This document shows positions 26,174 through 35,550 of a stretch of 64,000 nucleotides of DNA, piece by piece. The position numbers and the translations under genes are program-made. Under the pieces are notes generated by a model, which was not told where the DNA came from, did not search any database, and saw only the letters and a program-made list of their open reading frames with translations. The stretch's first letter is position 1. Each line of letters starts with the position of its first letter. This DNA is from CAVPJW01 sp963705525 (GTDB lineage Bacteria > Acidobacteriota > Vicinamibacteria > Vicinamibacterales > CAVPJW01). The stretch is taken from contig CAVPJW010000002.1 of assembly GCA_963705525.1 (NCBI GenBank), forward strand, positions 434,001-498,000, given 5' to 3'.

Positions 26174-26416
26174 ATGGCCGTTGCTGAGAAAGTGAAGAGC
26201 ATCATCGTGGAACAGCTCGGGGTCGACGAGGAGGAAGTGACGCCGGACGCGTCGTTCGTGGACGATCTGGGCGCGGACTCGCTCGACACGGTCGAGCTCG
26301 TCATGGCGTTCGAGGAGGAGTTTGGCATCGAGATTCCTGACGAGGACGCGGAGAAGATCACGCGCGTCAAGGAAGCCATCGACTACATCGAGTCGCACGC
26401 CAAAACCAAGAAATAG
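26174..26416 (+). CDS. acpP: Acyl carrier protein
   Basis: Encodes 80 residues of acidic sequence with the phosphopantetheine site GADSLDTVELVM. A strong AGGAGG (26163-26168) sits 5 nt before ATG 26174, the best ribosome site of the block, in line with the high level of ACP needed. Confidence 0.97.
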   Translation: MAVAEKVKSIIVEQLGVDEEEVTPDASFVDDLGADSLDTVELVMAFEEEFGIEIPDEDAEKITRVKEAIDYIESHAKTKK

Positions 26417-26457
26417 CCGTCGAGAAGGGTTCTCGACCGGAGCGTCGCGGAGGCAGG

Positions 26458-27699
26458 TTGAGCAGGCGAGTCGTAATCACAGGCGTCGGCTTGGTGTCCT
26501 CACTGGGGATCGGCACCGAAGCGAACTGGGTGGCTCTCTGTGCGGGTCGGAGCGGCATCGGTCGCATCACGCGATTCGATGCCTCCGCCTTTTCCGCGCA
26601 GATCGCGGGCGAGGTCAAGGGCTTCGATCCGCTGCAGTTCATCGAGAAGAAGGACATCAAGAAGATGGATGTCTTCATCCAGTTCGCGGTGGCCGCCTCG
26701 CAGTTTGCGATGGACAATGCCGGGTACAAGGTCAATCCCGCCTGCGCATCGCGCACCGGCGTGTTCATTGCCTCGGGCATCGGGGGGTTCTCGACCATCG
26801 AGCGCGAGCACAAGGCGCTGCTCGACGGCGGTCCTCGGAAGATCTCCCCCTTCTTCATTCCCTCGGCGATCATCAACCTGGCGGCGGGGCAGGTCTCGAT
26901 CAGGTTCGGGGCGAAAGGGCCGAATTCGGCGACGTGCACGGCCTGCTCGGCCTCGGCGCACGCGATCGGCGACGCATTCGAAATCATCCGGCGCGGGGAT
27001 GCCGATGTCATGATCGCCGGAGGCTCTGAAGCCGCCATCACGCCGATGGGTGTCGGCGGATTCGCGGCCATGCGTGCGCTGTCCACGCGGAACGATGAAC
27101 CCGAGCGGGCCAGTCGCCCATTCGACATCGATCGCGACGGGTTCATCATTGGAGAGGGGGCGGGCGTCCTGATCCTCGAAGAGCTGGAGACCGCGCGCCG
27201 CCGAGGCGCACGAATCCATGCGGAGCTCGTGGGCTACGGAATGGCCGCCGACGCGTACCACATCACGGCGCCTTCGGAGGATGGTGACGGCGCCGTGCGG
27301 GTGATGCGCATGGCGCTCAAGCACGCGGGTGTGGCGCCGTCCGACGTGCAATACATCAATGCGCACGGCACCTCCACGCCTCACAACGATCGGCTCGAGA
27401 CGCTCGCCATCAAGCGGTGCTTTGGCGACCACGCTTACACCGTGGCCATCTCGTCAACCAAGTCCATGACGGGGCATCTGCTCGGCGCAGCCGGCGGCCT
27501 CGAGGCCGGGATCACGGCACTGGCCATCGAGCGCGGCACGATTCCGCCGACCATCAATCTCGAAAATCCGGATCCTGACTGCGACCTTGACTACGTTCCC
27601 GGCGTGAGCCGGCCAGCGGAAATCACGTACGCGCTCAGTAACTCCTTCGGGTTCGGCGGCACCAACGCCGCGCTCTTGTTCAAGCGGTATCAGGCTTGA
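26458..27699 (+). CDS. fabF: 3-oxoacyl-ACP synthase II (FabF)
   Basis: Encodes 413 residues from a TTG start at 26458, with GGAGG 4 nt upstream. The Cys-His-His triad is visible: TCTACSASAHAIGDA, NAHGTSTPHND and KSMTGHLLGAAGG, with the C-terminal NSFGFGGTNAALLF. It is the elongating condensing enzyme. With fabH absent here, initiation must rely on a copy elsewhere. Confidence 0.95.
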   Translation: MSRRVVITGVGLVSSLGIGTEANWVALCAGRSGIGRITRFDASAFSAQIAGEVKGFDPLQFIEKKDIKKMDVFIQFAVAASQFAMDNAGYKVNPACASRTGVFIASGIGGFSTIEREHKALLDGGPRKISPFFIPSAIINLAAGQVSIRFGAKGPNSATCTACSASAHAIGDAFEIIRRGDADVMIAGGSEAAITPMGVGGFAAMRALSTRNDEPERASRPFDIDRDGFIIGEGAGVLILEELETARRRGARIHAELVGYGMAADAYHITAPSEDGDGAVRVMRMALKHAGVAPSDVQYINAHGTSTPHNDRLETLAIKRCFGDHAYTVAISSTKSMTGHLLGAAGGLEAGITALAIERGTIPPTINLENPDPDCDLDYVPGVSRPAEITYALSNSFGFGGTNAALLFKRYQA

Positions 27700-27799
27700 G
27701 CGTCGTACGGGTCCCGCCGACGGGGAGTCCGGGCGGTCCACCGATAACGCCGTTCGAGTGTCGTCGCGGACTGAAACGTGCGTTGACAGAAACACGATC

Positions 27800-28561
27800 A
27801 TGAAGATTGCGGTGTGCGTCAAGCAGGTGCCGACCAGGGAATGGCAGCCTCGCCTGAACGAGGCGCGGACCTGGTTTCGCGAGCAGGACGCCAGCTTTGA
27901 GATGAACGAACCGGACGCGTACGCCCTGGAAGAGGGCCTGCGTCTGCGCGAGAAACACGGCGGGGAGGTCGTCGTCTGCTCGGCGGGGCCTGCCCGCGTG
28001 GCGCAGGTGATTCGTGAGGCGCTCGCACGCGGTGCCGACCGGGCCATTCACGTGGAAGACGACCGGCTCGGTTCCGCCGATGCCTTCGTCGTGTCCGCCG
28101 CGCTGGCCGAAGCGATGCGCGGCGACGCCTTCGACCTGATCCTGACGGGCCTGCAGTCCGACGATCAGGGCTTCGCGCAGACCGGGGTGATCCTCGCCGA
28201 GCGTCTGGGCATGCCGCACGCGACCATCATCATGGACGTGCAGGTCGAGGATGGCGCCCTGCGCGTGAAGCGAGAGCTCGAAGGCGGCTGGTTTCAATGG
28301 GTCGGCATGTCGCTCCCGGCCGTGCTGACCATCCAGAGCGGGATCAACCAGCTGAGATACGCCACGCTCAAAGGCATCATGGCGGCGAAGAAGAAGGAGA
28401 TCCGCAAGATCGCCGCTCCTGACGCGAGCCCTCGCCAGAGTATCGTGAGCCTGTATGTACCCGAAAAGGGCAAGAAGACGCAGATGATCGAGGGCACGCC
28501 CGCTGAAGCGGCCAAAGAGCTGGTGCGAAGACTGCGCGAGGAGGCGCGCGTGCTGTCATGA
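27800..28561 (+). CDS. etfB: Electron transfer flavoprotein beta subunit
   Basis: Encodes 253 residues from ATG 27800, chosen over 27758 because KIAVCVKQVP is the family start. It has the GLQSDDQGFAQTGVILAERLG nucleotide-site block (GxQxxD) and an AKKKEIRK segment near the C-terminus, a usual ETF-beta recognition region. ETF collects electrons from acyl-CoA and related dehydrogenases. ATGA overlap with etfA. Confidence 0.94.
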   Translation: MKIAVCVKQVPTREWQPRLNEARTWFREQDASFEMNEPDAYALEEGLRLREKHGGEVVVCSAGPARVAQVIREALARGADRAIHVEDDRLGSADAFVVSAALAEAMRGDAFDLILTGLQSDDQGFAQTGVILAERLGMPHATIIMDVQVEDGALRVKRELEGGWFQWVGMSLPAVLTIQSGINQLRYATLKGIMAAKKKEIRKIAAPDASPRQSIVSLYVPEKGKKTQMIEGTPAEAAKELVRRLREEARVLS

Positions 28562-29523
28562 TCCTCGTGGTCGGGGAACAGCGGGACGGCAAACTGAACC
28601 GCGCCACTTGGGAGACCGTGGCTGCCGCGCAACAAATGCCGGGCGGGAGCCCGGTCGTCGTCGCGCTCGCCGGTCGCGATGTGCAGGCATCTGCTCGGGA
28701 GCTTGCCGGGGCGGCCGTCAGCGAGGTGGTGACGATTGAGCACGCCGCGCTCGAGCCGTATACACCTGACGGATTCGTCCAGGCACTGGCCGCGGCGGTC
28801 GGCATGCTGTCCCCTGACCTGGTGTTTCTGCCGCACACCTACCAGACCCGGGACTTCGCCCCGCAACTGGCCGCGCGCCTCGATCGGGCGCTCATCACCG
28901 ATGCGACGGGATTCAAGCAAGTGGGGACGCCCGTGGTGTTCGTGCGGCCGATGTTTCAAGGCAAGCTGACGGCGGACGTCGCGCCAGAAGGCAGTCCACC
29001 TCACTTCGTCACGTTTCAGCTTGGCGCCTTTCGGGCGGACGCTGCCCGACGGGGTTCGGCGCCGGCGTCGATCCGCCGGCTCGACATCAGCGTGGATGCG
29101 GCGGCCATCCGCCAGCGGCCCGAAGCCCCCTTTCAGGAAGCCAAGCAGGCCGTTGACCTCACGCAAGCCGAAAGAATCGTGGCTGTGGGCCGCGGGATCA
29201 AAGGACAGGAGCACCTGGCACTGGCCGAGAACCTTGCGAAGGCACTTGGCGCCGAGCTCGCCGCGTCGCGTCCGATCTGCGACGCGGGCTGGTTGCCCAT
29301 GGAGCGGCAAATTGGCAGCTCGGGTCAGACGGTTGCGCCGAAGCTCTATGTCGCGGTGGGCATCTCCGGCGCGATCCAGCACGTCGTCGGGATGAAGGGC
29401 GCGCGAACGATTGTCGCGGTCAACAAGGATCCGGATGCGCCCATCTTCGAGGTCGCCGACTACGGCATCGCCGGCGATCTGTTCGAGATTGCGCCCGCAA
29501 TTGTCGCCGAGCTGCAGAAGTAA
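28558..29523 (+). CDS. etfA: Electron transfer flavoprotein alpha subunit
   Basis: Encodes 321 residues. The FAD domain at the C-terminus is clear: AVGRGIKGQEHL, SRPICDAGWLP, QIGSSGQTVAPKLYVAVGI, SGAIQHVVGM and AVNKDPDAPIFEVADYGI. It pairs with EtfB and is followed 14 nt later by the quinone oxidoreductase. Confidence 0.95.
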   Translation: MILVVGEQRDGKLNRATWETVAAAQQMPGGSPVVVALAGRDVQASARELAGAAVSEVVTIEHAALEPYTPDGFVQALAAAVGMLSPDLVFLPHTYQTRDFAPQLAARLDRALITDATGFKQVGTPVVFVRPMFQGKLTADVAPEGSPPHFVTFQLGAFRADAARRGSAPASIRRLDISVDAAAIRQRPEAPFQEAKQAVDLTQAERIVAVGRGIKGQEHLALAENLAKALGAELAASRPICDAGWLPMERQIGSSGQTVAPKLYVAVGISGAIQHVVGMKGARTIVAVNKDPDAPIFEVADYGIAGDLFEIAPAIVAELQK

Positions 29524-29537
29524 CCGACCCCTGCTCA

Positions 29538-31199
29538 GTGGAACGCGAAACACTGGACGTTGACGTTGCCATTGTGGGAGGCGGGCCGGCGGGGCTCGCC
29601 GCCGCCCTCCGTCTTTCGCAGCTGCAGGAGCAGGCGGGCGGCGAGAAGGTGACGATCGCGGTACTCGAGAAGGCGCGCGAGCCCGGCGCGCACATGCTGT
29701 CCGGCGCCATCCTCGATCCCATCGGCCTTCGCGAACTGGTGCCCGACTTCGCCGAGCAGGGCGCGCCGGTGACGACTGAGGTCCATGAGGATCGCATCTA
29801 CTTTCTGACCGAGCAGTCGCGCATCAAGTTTCCGTTCACGCCGCCACCGCTCCGCAATCACGGCAATTACATCGTGTCGCTGAATCGCCTCGTGCAGTGG
29901 CTCGCCGGGCTGGTCGAGGCGGCCGGGGTCGATATCTTTGCCGGGTTCGCCGGCAGCGAGCTGATTGTTGAGGATGGCCGCGTTGCGGGCGTCAGGACCG
30001 GCGATCGCGGCATCGGCAAGCACGGGGAACGGCGCTCCAACTTCGAACCCGGTGTGGACATCCGGGCGAAAGTCACGATTCTGGCCGAGGGCGTGCGAGG
30101 CAGCCTGACCAAGGAACTGCTCCGATCGCAGCCGTCGCTGGCGGGAACGAATCCCCAGGTCTATGCCATCGGGATCAAGGAGCTGTGGGAGGTGCCGGCC
30201 GATCGCGTGGCTCCGGGGACCGTCATTCACACGATGGGCTATCCGCTGCGGTTTGAAGAGTTCGGCGGCGGGTTCATTTACGCGATGCCCGAAGGCCGTC
30301 TCTCGGTCGGGTTTGTCGCAGGCCTCGACTACAAGGATCCATTGTTCGATCCGCACGATGCGTTCAATCGATTCAAGATGCACCCGCTCGTGAAAGATCT
30401 GCTGCACGGGGGGCAGCTGGTTCGCTACGGCGCGAAGGCGTTGCCGGAAGGCGGTTGGTACACGATTCCCCGCTGCCACACCGACGGTGCGCTGATTGTG
30501 GGCGATGCGGGAGGGTTCCTCAACTCGTTCCGTCTGAAAGGCATCCACCTCGCCATCAAGACGGGGATGCTGGCCGCCGAGACGGCTTTCGACGCGATTC
30601 GTGCCAACGATGTGTCGGCCGCGCGGTTGAAGGGGTTCGACGATCGCGTCAACGGCAGCTTTGTCCGCCGTGAACTGTATCCCGTGCGCAACGTGCACCA
30701 GGCGTTTTCGCTCGGGCTGCCGGCAGGCCTGGCCTTTTCCGGTCTCTCGCTTCTGACGGGCGGCTGGTGGTGGCGGCCCTTACAGGCGCACAAGGGATCC
30801 GATCGCGTCGCGACACTCCGCCAGTATTACGGCGATCGGACAAGCGATCCCTCGGCCTTGCCGCAAGGCACGAAGCCCGATCGACGGCTCACGTTCGACA
30901 AGCTCACCAACGTTCACTATTCAGCGACGCGGCACGACGAGGATCAGCCCTCGCACCTGCTCGTGGAGACCGATGTCTGCGAGACGATCTGTGGCGCGGA
31001 ATACGGCCACCCGTGCACGAAATTCTGCCCGGCCAACGTGTATGAGATCGTGCCGGCTGGCGACGGAGCCGGGCAGCGGCTGCAGATCAACGCGTCGAAC
31101 TGCGTCCACTGCAAGACGTGCGACATCATGGATCCCTACCAGGTCATCACGTGGGTTCCGCCCGAGGGTGGAGGCGGACCGCAATACGACGGAATGTGA
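29538..31199 (+). CDS. etfD: Electron transfer flavoprotein-ubiquinone/menaquinone oxidoreductase
   Basis: Encodes 553 residues from GTG 29538. It has the FAD motif VAIVGGGPAGLAAALRL, the segment GFVAGLDYKDPLFDPH, and a C-terminal ferredoxin-like domain with the cluster cysteines CETICGAEYGHPCTKFCP and NCVHCKTCDI. It moves electrons from reduced ETF into the membrane quinone, here presumably menaquinone given the futalosine cluster. Family symbol varies (etfD, fixC-related, ETF-QO). It overlaps the next gene by GTGA. Confidence 0.93.
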   Translation: MERETLDVDVAIVGGGPAGLAAALRLSQLQEQAGGEKVTIAVLEKAREPGAHMLSGAILDPIGLRELVPDFAEQGAPVTTEVHEDRIYFLTEQSRIKFPFTPPPLRNHGNYIVSLNRLVQWLAGLVEAAGVDIFAGFAGSELIVEDGRVAGVRTGDRGIGKHGERRSNFEPGVDIRAKVTILAEGVRGSLTKELLRSQPSLAGTNPQVYAIGIKELWEVPADRVAPGTVIHTMGYPLRFEEFGGGFIYAMPEGRLSVGFVAGLDYKDPLFDPHDAFNRFKMHPLVKDLLHGGQLVRYGAKALPEGGWYTIPRCHTDGALIVGDAGGFLNSFRLKGIHLAIKTGMLAAETAFDAIRANDVSAARLKGFDDRVNGSFVRRELYPVRNVHQAFSLGLPAGLAFSGLSLLTGGWWWRPLQAHKGSDRVATLRQYYGDRTSDPSALPQGTKPDRRLTFDKLTNVHYSATRHDEDQPSHLLVETDVCETICGAEYGHPCTKFCPANVYEIVPAGDGAGQRLQINASNCVHCKTCDIMDPYQVITWVPPEGGGGPQYDGM

Positions 31200-31882
31200 C
31201 AGCCAGACCCGACTGGCAGCAGTCGCGCCTCAAGCGAGCCGAGATCGCGGCAATCGTGGCGGTAGGGTATCCGCTGGTTGCAGCGATCGGCCGCACCTGG
31301 TCGTGGCGCGTTGAAGGCATGGAGCATTTCGAAGAAGCGTCGACGCATGGGTCGCAGCCGGTCATGGCGTTCTGGCACGGACGCATCCTGCCGGCGACGT
31401 ACTATTTTCGCCATCGTGGGATCGTGGTGATGATTAGCCGAAACTTCGATGGCGAGTGGATCGCGCGGCTCATCACACGATTTGGTTACGGCACCGCCCG
31501 CGGATCGACGACGCGGGGCGGGCTGAAGGCGCTCCTTCAAATGAAACGCGACATGGAGCGGGGGTTGCCCGCTGGTTTTGCCGTCGATGGACCGCGTGGA
31601 CCCGCGCGCGTCGTGCAGCCGGGAGCCGTCTGGCTGGCCAAGGCGACCGGCAACCCTGTCGTCCCGTTTCACTTCGAAGCCCGGAGTAGCTGGACGCTCG
31701 GCACCTGGGACCGCACGGCCATCCCGAAACCATTCACGAGAGTCGCGCTCGTCATCGGCTCGCTCGTCCACGTCGCGCCCGACGCTGACGCGACGGCGAT
31801 GGAAGAGAAGCGGTTGCAGATCGAGCACTCCCTCATCGACCTCGAGACGCGAGCCCAGAGGCTCGTGCTGGAGGAGCGGTGA
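31196..31882 (+). CDS. Lysophospholipid/lipid A-type acyltransferase (DUF374)
   Basis: Encodes 228 residues from GTG 31196 (GTGA overlap with etfD). It has a hydrophobic N-terminus (IAAIVAVGYPLVAAIG), an acyltransferase block MAFWHGRILPATYY, GSTTRGGLKAL, and AVDGPRGPARVVQPGAVWLA. This is the pattern of DUF374 proteins, which resemble lipid A secondary acyltransferases and PlsC. The donor and acceptor lipids are unknown. GTGA coupling joins it to both neighbours. Confidence 0.8.
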   Translation: MTARPDWQQSRLKRAEIAAIVAVGYPLVAAIGRTWSWRVEGMEHFEEASTHGSQPVMAFWHGRILPATYYFRHRGIVVMISRNFDGEWIARLITRFGYGTARGSTTRGGLKALLQMKRDMERGLPAGFAVDGPRGPARVVQPGAVWLAKATGNPVVPFHFEARSSWTLGTWDRTAIPKPFTRVALVIGSLVHVAPDADATAMEEKRLQIEHSLIDLETRAQRLVLEER

Positions 31883-32922
31883 TGACGACGAGTCTCGAGA
31901 CCGTCGTCCTGATCGGCGGGGAGGTGTTCGGCGATCATTTGACGCCGCCCGGTCACCCCGAGCGGGTCGAGCGCGCGGAAGTCATGGATGTTGTCGCCGA
32001 CGCCTTCCGATCGAGAGGCGGCACGGTGATGGCACCCCGCGCGGCGACGCGTGACGAGCTGCTCAGGGTACACACCGCCCGGCATCTGGACACGATCGCG
32101 GGGACATCGGGCCGCGCCGTCGCGCTCGACCCCGACACCTTCACGTCGCCAGAGTCGCACGCGGTCGCGCTCCTCGCCGCGGGCGCCGCCCTTCAGGCGG
32201 TGGAGCTTGTGGTGGAAGGGTCGGCGCGCAGGGCCCTCTGTCTTGTTCGGCCGCCTGGACATCACGCTGAATCTGCACGTGCCATGGGATTCTGTTTGTA
32301 CAACAACGCCGCTGCCGCAGCCGCCCATGCGATCGCGCGCGGCTTCAGTCGTGTCGCCATCGTTGACTACGACGTCCATCATGGCAACGGCACGCAGGAG
32401 ATCTTCTACCGCGACCCGCGGGTGCTGTATGTGTCCACTCACCAGTTTCCGTACTACCCGGGGACTGGGGCTGCCGGCGAAGTGGGGTTGGGGTCTGGCG
32501 CAGGAAAGACCGTCAATATTCCGCTCGATGCCGGCGCGACGGACGGTGACTATGCGCTGGTCTTCGAGAAGGTCGTCGTGCCGGTGCTCGATCAGTTCAA
32601 ACCGGAGCTCGTCATCGTCTCAGCGGGCTTCGATGCGCATGAACGGGATCCGCTGGGTGGCATGCGCATGTCAGATGCAGGGTTCAGACATCTGAACCGC
32701 GAGCTCTGTCGCGTTGCGGATGCCTGTTCCGGTGGGCGCCTGATGGCGGTTACTGAGGGCGGCTACGATCTCCGCGCGCTTGCGGCATGTCTGACGGGCA
32801 CCATCGAGACGCTCGCCGGCGACGGGGTTCCTGACGGCGATGAAATGTTGGGACCGACCGCCCGATCGCGCGACGCCATCGCCAAGGTGGTCGAGGCCCA
32901 GCGTCGATACTGGCGGCTATAA
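31879..32922 (+). CDS. Histone deacetylase-family (acetoin utilisation/acetylpolyamine) amidohydrolase
   Basis: Encodes 347 residues from GTG 31879; ATG 31882 is equally possible. Zinc-hydrolase motifs are VRPPGHHAESARAMGFCLYN, VDYDVHHGNGTQEIFY, SAGFDAHERDPLGGMRM and EGGYDL. These carry the His-His charge-relay pair and the Asp/His/Asp zinc ligands. Bacterial members deacetylate polyamines, acetyl-lysine proteins or acetoin-pathway enzymes. Coupling to an ETF/acyltransferase operon suggests a link to acyl metabolism, but the substrate is open. Confidence 0.85.
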   Translation: MMTTSLETVVLIGGEVFGDHLTPPGHPERVERAEVMDVVADAFRSRGGTVMAPRAATRDELLRVHTARHLDTIAGTSGRAVALDPDTFTSPESHAVALLAAGAALQAVELVVEGSARRALCLVRPPGHHAESARAMGFCLYNNAAAAAAHAIARGFSRVAIVDYDVHHGNGTQEIFYRDPRVLYVSTHQFPYYPGTGAAGEVGLGSGAGKTVNIPLDAGATDGDYALVFEKVVVPVLDQFKPELVIVSAGFDAHERDPLGGMRMSDAGFRHLNRELCRVADACSGGRLMAVTEGGYDLRALAACLTGTIETLAGDGVPDGDEMLGPTARSRDAIAKVVEAQRRYWRL

Positions 32923-32923
32923 T
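32918..32923 (+). promoter_or_regulatory. Possible leuS -10 box
   Basis: A perfect TATAAT (32918-32923) lies over the TAA stop of the preceding gene, 44 nt before the leuS ATG. No good -35 and no extended TG are seen, so support rests on the hexamer and its place. Confidence 0.4.
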
Positions 32924-32967
32924 GGAAAGACCGAGCGAATCTGCCCGCGGACGCTCCCACCATCTCG

Positions 32968-35508
32968 ATGGCTGACTACATACCACAGGAACTCGATCGC
33001 AAGTGGCAGCGCCGTTGGACGGAAGCGCGCGCGTTCGAGGTGACCGAAGATCCGTCTCGGCCCAAGTTCTACTGTCTCGAGATGTTCGCCTATCCCTCAG
33101 GGCACGCGCATGTCGGTCATGTTCGCAACTACATCATCGGCGACGTGACGGCACGCGTGAGGCGCCTGATGGGCTACAACGTCCTGCACCCGTTCGGCTG
33201 GGATGCGTTCGGGCTGCCGGCGGAAAATGCGGCTATCAAGAGCGGCATTCATCCCGAAACGTCCACGCTGGCGAACATCGCCCACATGAAGGGTCAGCTC
33301 CAGCGGCTTGGCATCAGCTACGCCTGGGAACGCGAGCTGGCGACCTGCCAGCCCTCGTACTACAAGTGGAATCAGTGGCTGTTCCTCAAGATGTTCGAGC
33401 GCGACCTGGCGTACCGGAAGAAGTCCACCGTCAACTGGTGTCCGAGCTGCCAGACCGTGCTGGCCAACGAACAGGTCGTCGATGGCGCGTGCTGGCGGTG
33501 CGGCACGCGGGTGGTCTCCCGCGAGCTCGAACAGTGGTTCCTCCGGATCACGGCCTATGCCGACGACCTGCTCGCGCGTACCGAGACGCTCGGCGAGTGG
33601 CCGGACAAGGTCCTGACGATGCAGCGAAACTGGATCGGGCGGTCGGAAGGCGCGTTCGTCCGATTCCCGCTGGTGCCTGCGAGCTCGCCGTCCGAGCAGG
33701 AGTCGATTGAGATCTTCACGACCCGCATCGACACCATCTTCGGCGCGACGTTTGTCTTGCTCGCGCCGGAGCATCCCATCCTCAACCGGTTCTCTTCTGA
33801 CGATCCGGCATTTGACGCGGTCTGCAAGGTAGCCGAGCGCTTTCGGGCGCAGGACCGCACCGCGCGCGTGACGGGTGAGCTCGACAAAGAGGGCATCGAT
33901 ACCGGGCGTCGAGCGATGAATCCGTTCACCGGCCAAAGTGTGCCCATCTGGATCGCCAACTTCGTGCTCGGCGAGTACGGCACCGGCGCGATCATGGCCG
34001 TGCCCGCTCACGATCAGCGCGACTTTGAGTTCGCCCGCAAGTACGGCTTGCCGATCAAGGTTGTGATTCAGCCGGCGGGCGAGCGTCTCTCCGACGATGG
34101 ATTGGAAACGCCGTATGACGGCCCCGGCCATCTCGAGGACTCCGGCGAGTTCTCGGGCCTGGCGTCGGACGTCGCCATCCAGCGCATGACGAAGATGGCG
34201 GAGGCCGAAGGGCTCGGCCGAGGCGCGGTGCAGTACCGGTTGAAGGACTGGGGAATCTCGCGCCAGCGCTACTGGGGCACGCCCATCCCCATCATCTACT
34301 GCGACACGTGCGGCGTCGTTCCCGTTCCGTACGATCAGCTGCCCGTCGAGCTGCCCAAGGTGACGACATTCACGGGTCGCGGCGACTCGCCGCTCGCGCA
34401 GGTGGAGGAGTTTGTCCGCGTCAAGTGTCCGACCTGCGGCGGGATGGGTCGTCGCGAAACCGACACGATGGACACATTCTTCGATTCATCGTGGTACTTC
34501 TACAGGTTCTGCGATGCGACGAACGATCAGATGCCGCTCGAGCCGGCGAAGGGGCGGTACTGGCTGCCGGTCGACTTCTACAGCGGCGGCGTCGAGCACG
34601 CCATTCTGCACTTGATTTACTCGCGGTTCTTCGCGCGGGTCTTCAAGGACCTGGGCCTCGTGGACGACACCGAACCGTTCACACACCTCCTCACGCAGGG
34701 GATGGTGCTCAAAGACGGGGCGGTCATGTCCAAGTCGAAAGGCAACGTCGTCGATCCCGACGACATGATCGGGAGATCGGGCGCCGACGCCCTGCGCCTC
34801 TACGTGATGTTCGTCGCGCCGCCGGAAAAAGAGATCGAGTGGACCGACGCGGGGCTCGATGGCAGCGCGCGCTTTCTCGCGAGGGTGTGGCGGCTCGTCG
34901 ATCAGTGGGCCGACGATCTCGCCGCTCTCCCGGCTGATGTGCCGGGCCAGGAGCTCACGGAGTCGGATCGAGCCCTGCGGCGAAAAACGCATGACACGAT
35001 TCGTCGCGTCACCGTCGATCTCGTGGAACGATTCCACTTGAACACGGCCATCTCCGCCTTGATGGAGCTCGTCAATCAACTCTATGCGTTCTGCGATGAG
35101 GCAGGGCACAGCATCGGCGGGCCACGAGGCACATCGGCGGCCGTCCTGGAGCGGACCGGAACTCGTGTGGTTCTCAAGGAAGCTCTCGAGGCCCTGGTGG
35201 TTCTGCTGTCACCGTTTGCGCCGCACATGGGGGAAGAGCTCTGGGAGCGCCTCGGCCATTCGGGAGGGTTGAGCGCCACAAGCTGGCCCCGATTCGATGC
35301 TGATGTGGCGCGTGCGGAAGCGATCATCCTCCCGGTTCAGGTCAATGGCAAACTGCGGGCCAGGCTCACCGTGCCGGTCGATCTGTCTGAGGACGAGCTT
35401 CGCGAGCGCGCGCTGGCTGATCCGGCCGTGCAGCTCCACACGTCGGGGAAAGAGGTCAAGACGGTGATTGTTGCCCAGGGGCGTCTGGTGAATATCGTGG
35501 TTCGGTAA
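32968..35508 (+). CDS. leuS: Leucyl-tRNA synthetase
   Basis: Encodes 846 residues, the usual length. Class I signatures are HVGHVRNY (HIGH) and VMSKSKGNVVDP (KMSKS). The editing-domain region AVPAHDQRDFEFARKYGLP and a zinc-finger-like CPSCQTVLANEQVVDGACWRC are intact. It charges tRNA-Leu. lptE and holA follow, a standard leuS-lptE-holA order. Confidence 0.97.
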   Translation: MADYIPQELDRKWQRRWTEARAFEVTEDPSRPKFYCLEMFAYPSGHAHVGHVRNYIIGDVTARVRRLMGYNVLHPFGWDAFGLPAENAAIKSGIHPETSTLANIAHMKGQLQRLGISYAWERELATCQPSYYKWNQWLFLKMFERDLAYRKKSTVNWCPSCQTVLANEQVVDGACWRCGTRVVSRELEQWFLRITAYADDLLARTETLGEWPDKVLTMQRNWIGRSEGAFVRFPLVPASSPSEQESIEIFTTRIDTIFGATFVLLAPEHPILNRFSSDDPAFDAVCKVAERFRAQDRTARVTGELDKEGIDTGRRAMNPFTGQSVPIWIANFVLGEYGTGAIMAVPAHDQRDFEFARKYGLPIKVVIQPAGERLSDDGLETPYDGPGHLEDSGEFSGLASDVAIQRMTKMAEAEGLGRGAVQYRLKDWGISRQRYWGTPIPIIYCDTCGVVPVPYDQLPVELPKVTTFTGRGDSPLAQVEEFVRVKCPTCGGMGRRETDTMDTFFDSSWYFYRFCDATNDQMPLEPAKGRYWLPVDFYSGGVEHAILHLIYSRFFARVFKDLGLVDDTEPFTHLLTQGMVLKDGAVMSKSKGNVVDPDDMIGRSGADALRLYVMFVAPPEKEIEWTDAGLDGSARFLARVWRLVDQWADDLAALPADVPGQELTESDRALRRKTHDTIRRVTVDLVERFHLNTAISALMELVNQLYAFCDEAGHSIGGPRGTSAAVLERTGTRVVLKEALEALVVLLSPFAPHMGEELWERLGHSGGLSATSWPRFDADVARAEAIILPVQVNGKLRARLTVPVDLSEDELRERALADPAVQLHTSGKEVKTVIVAQGRLVNIVVR

Positions 35509-35550
35509 GCCGGTGCGACTGGAATGGATTCCGAGCGCGCGAAGAGGAGT

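Noticed and set aside
27783..27788. TTGACA upstream of etfB
   Set aside because: A -10 at 16-18 nt would fall inside the etfB coding region after the ATG at 27800.
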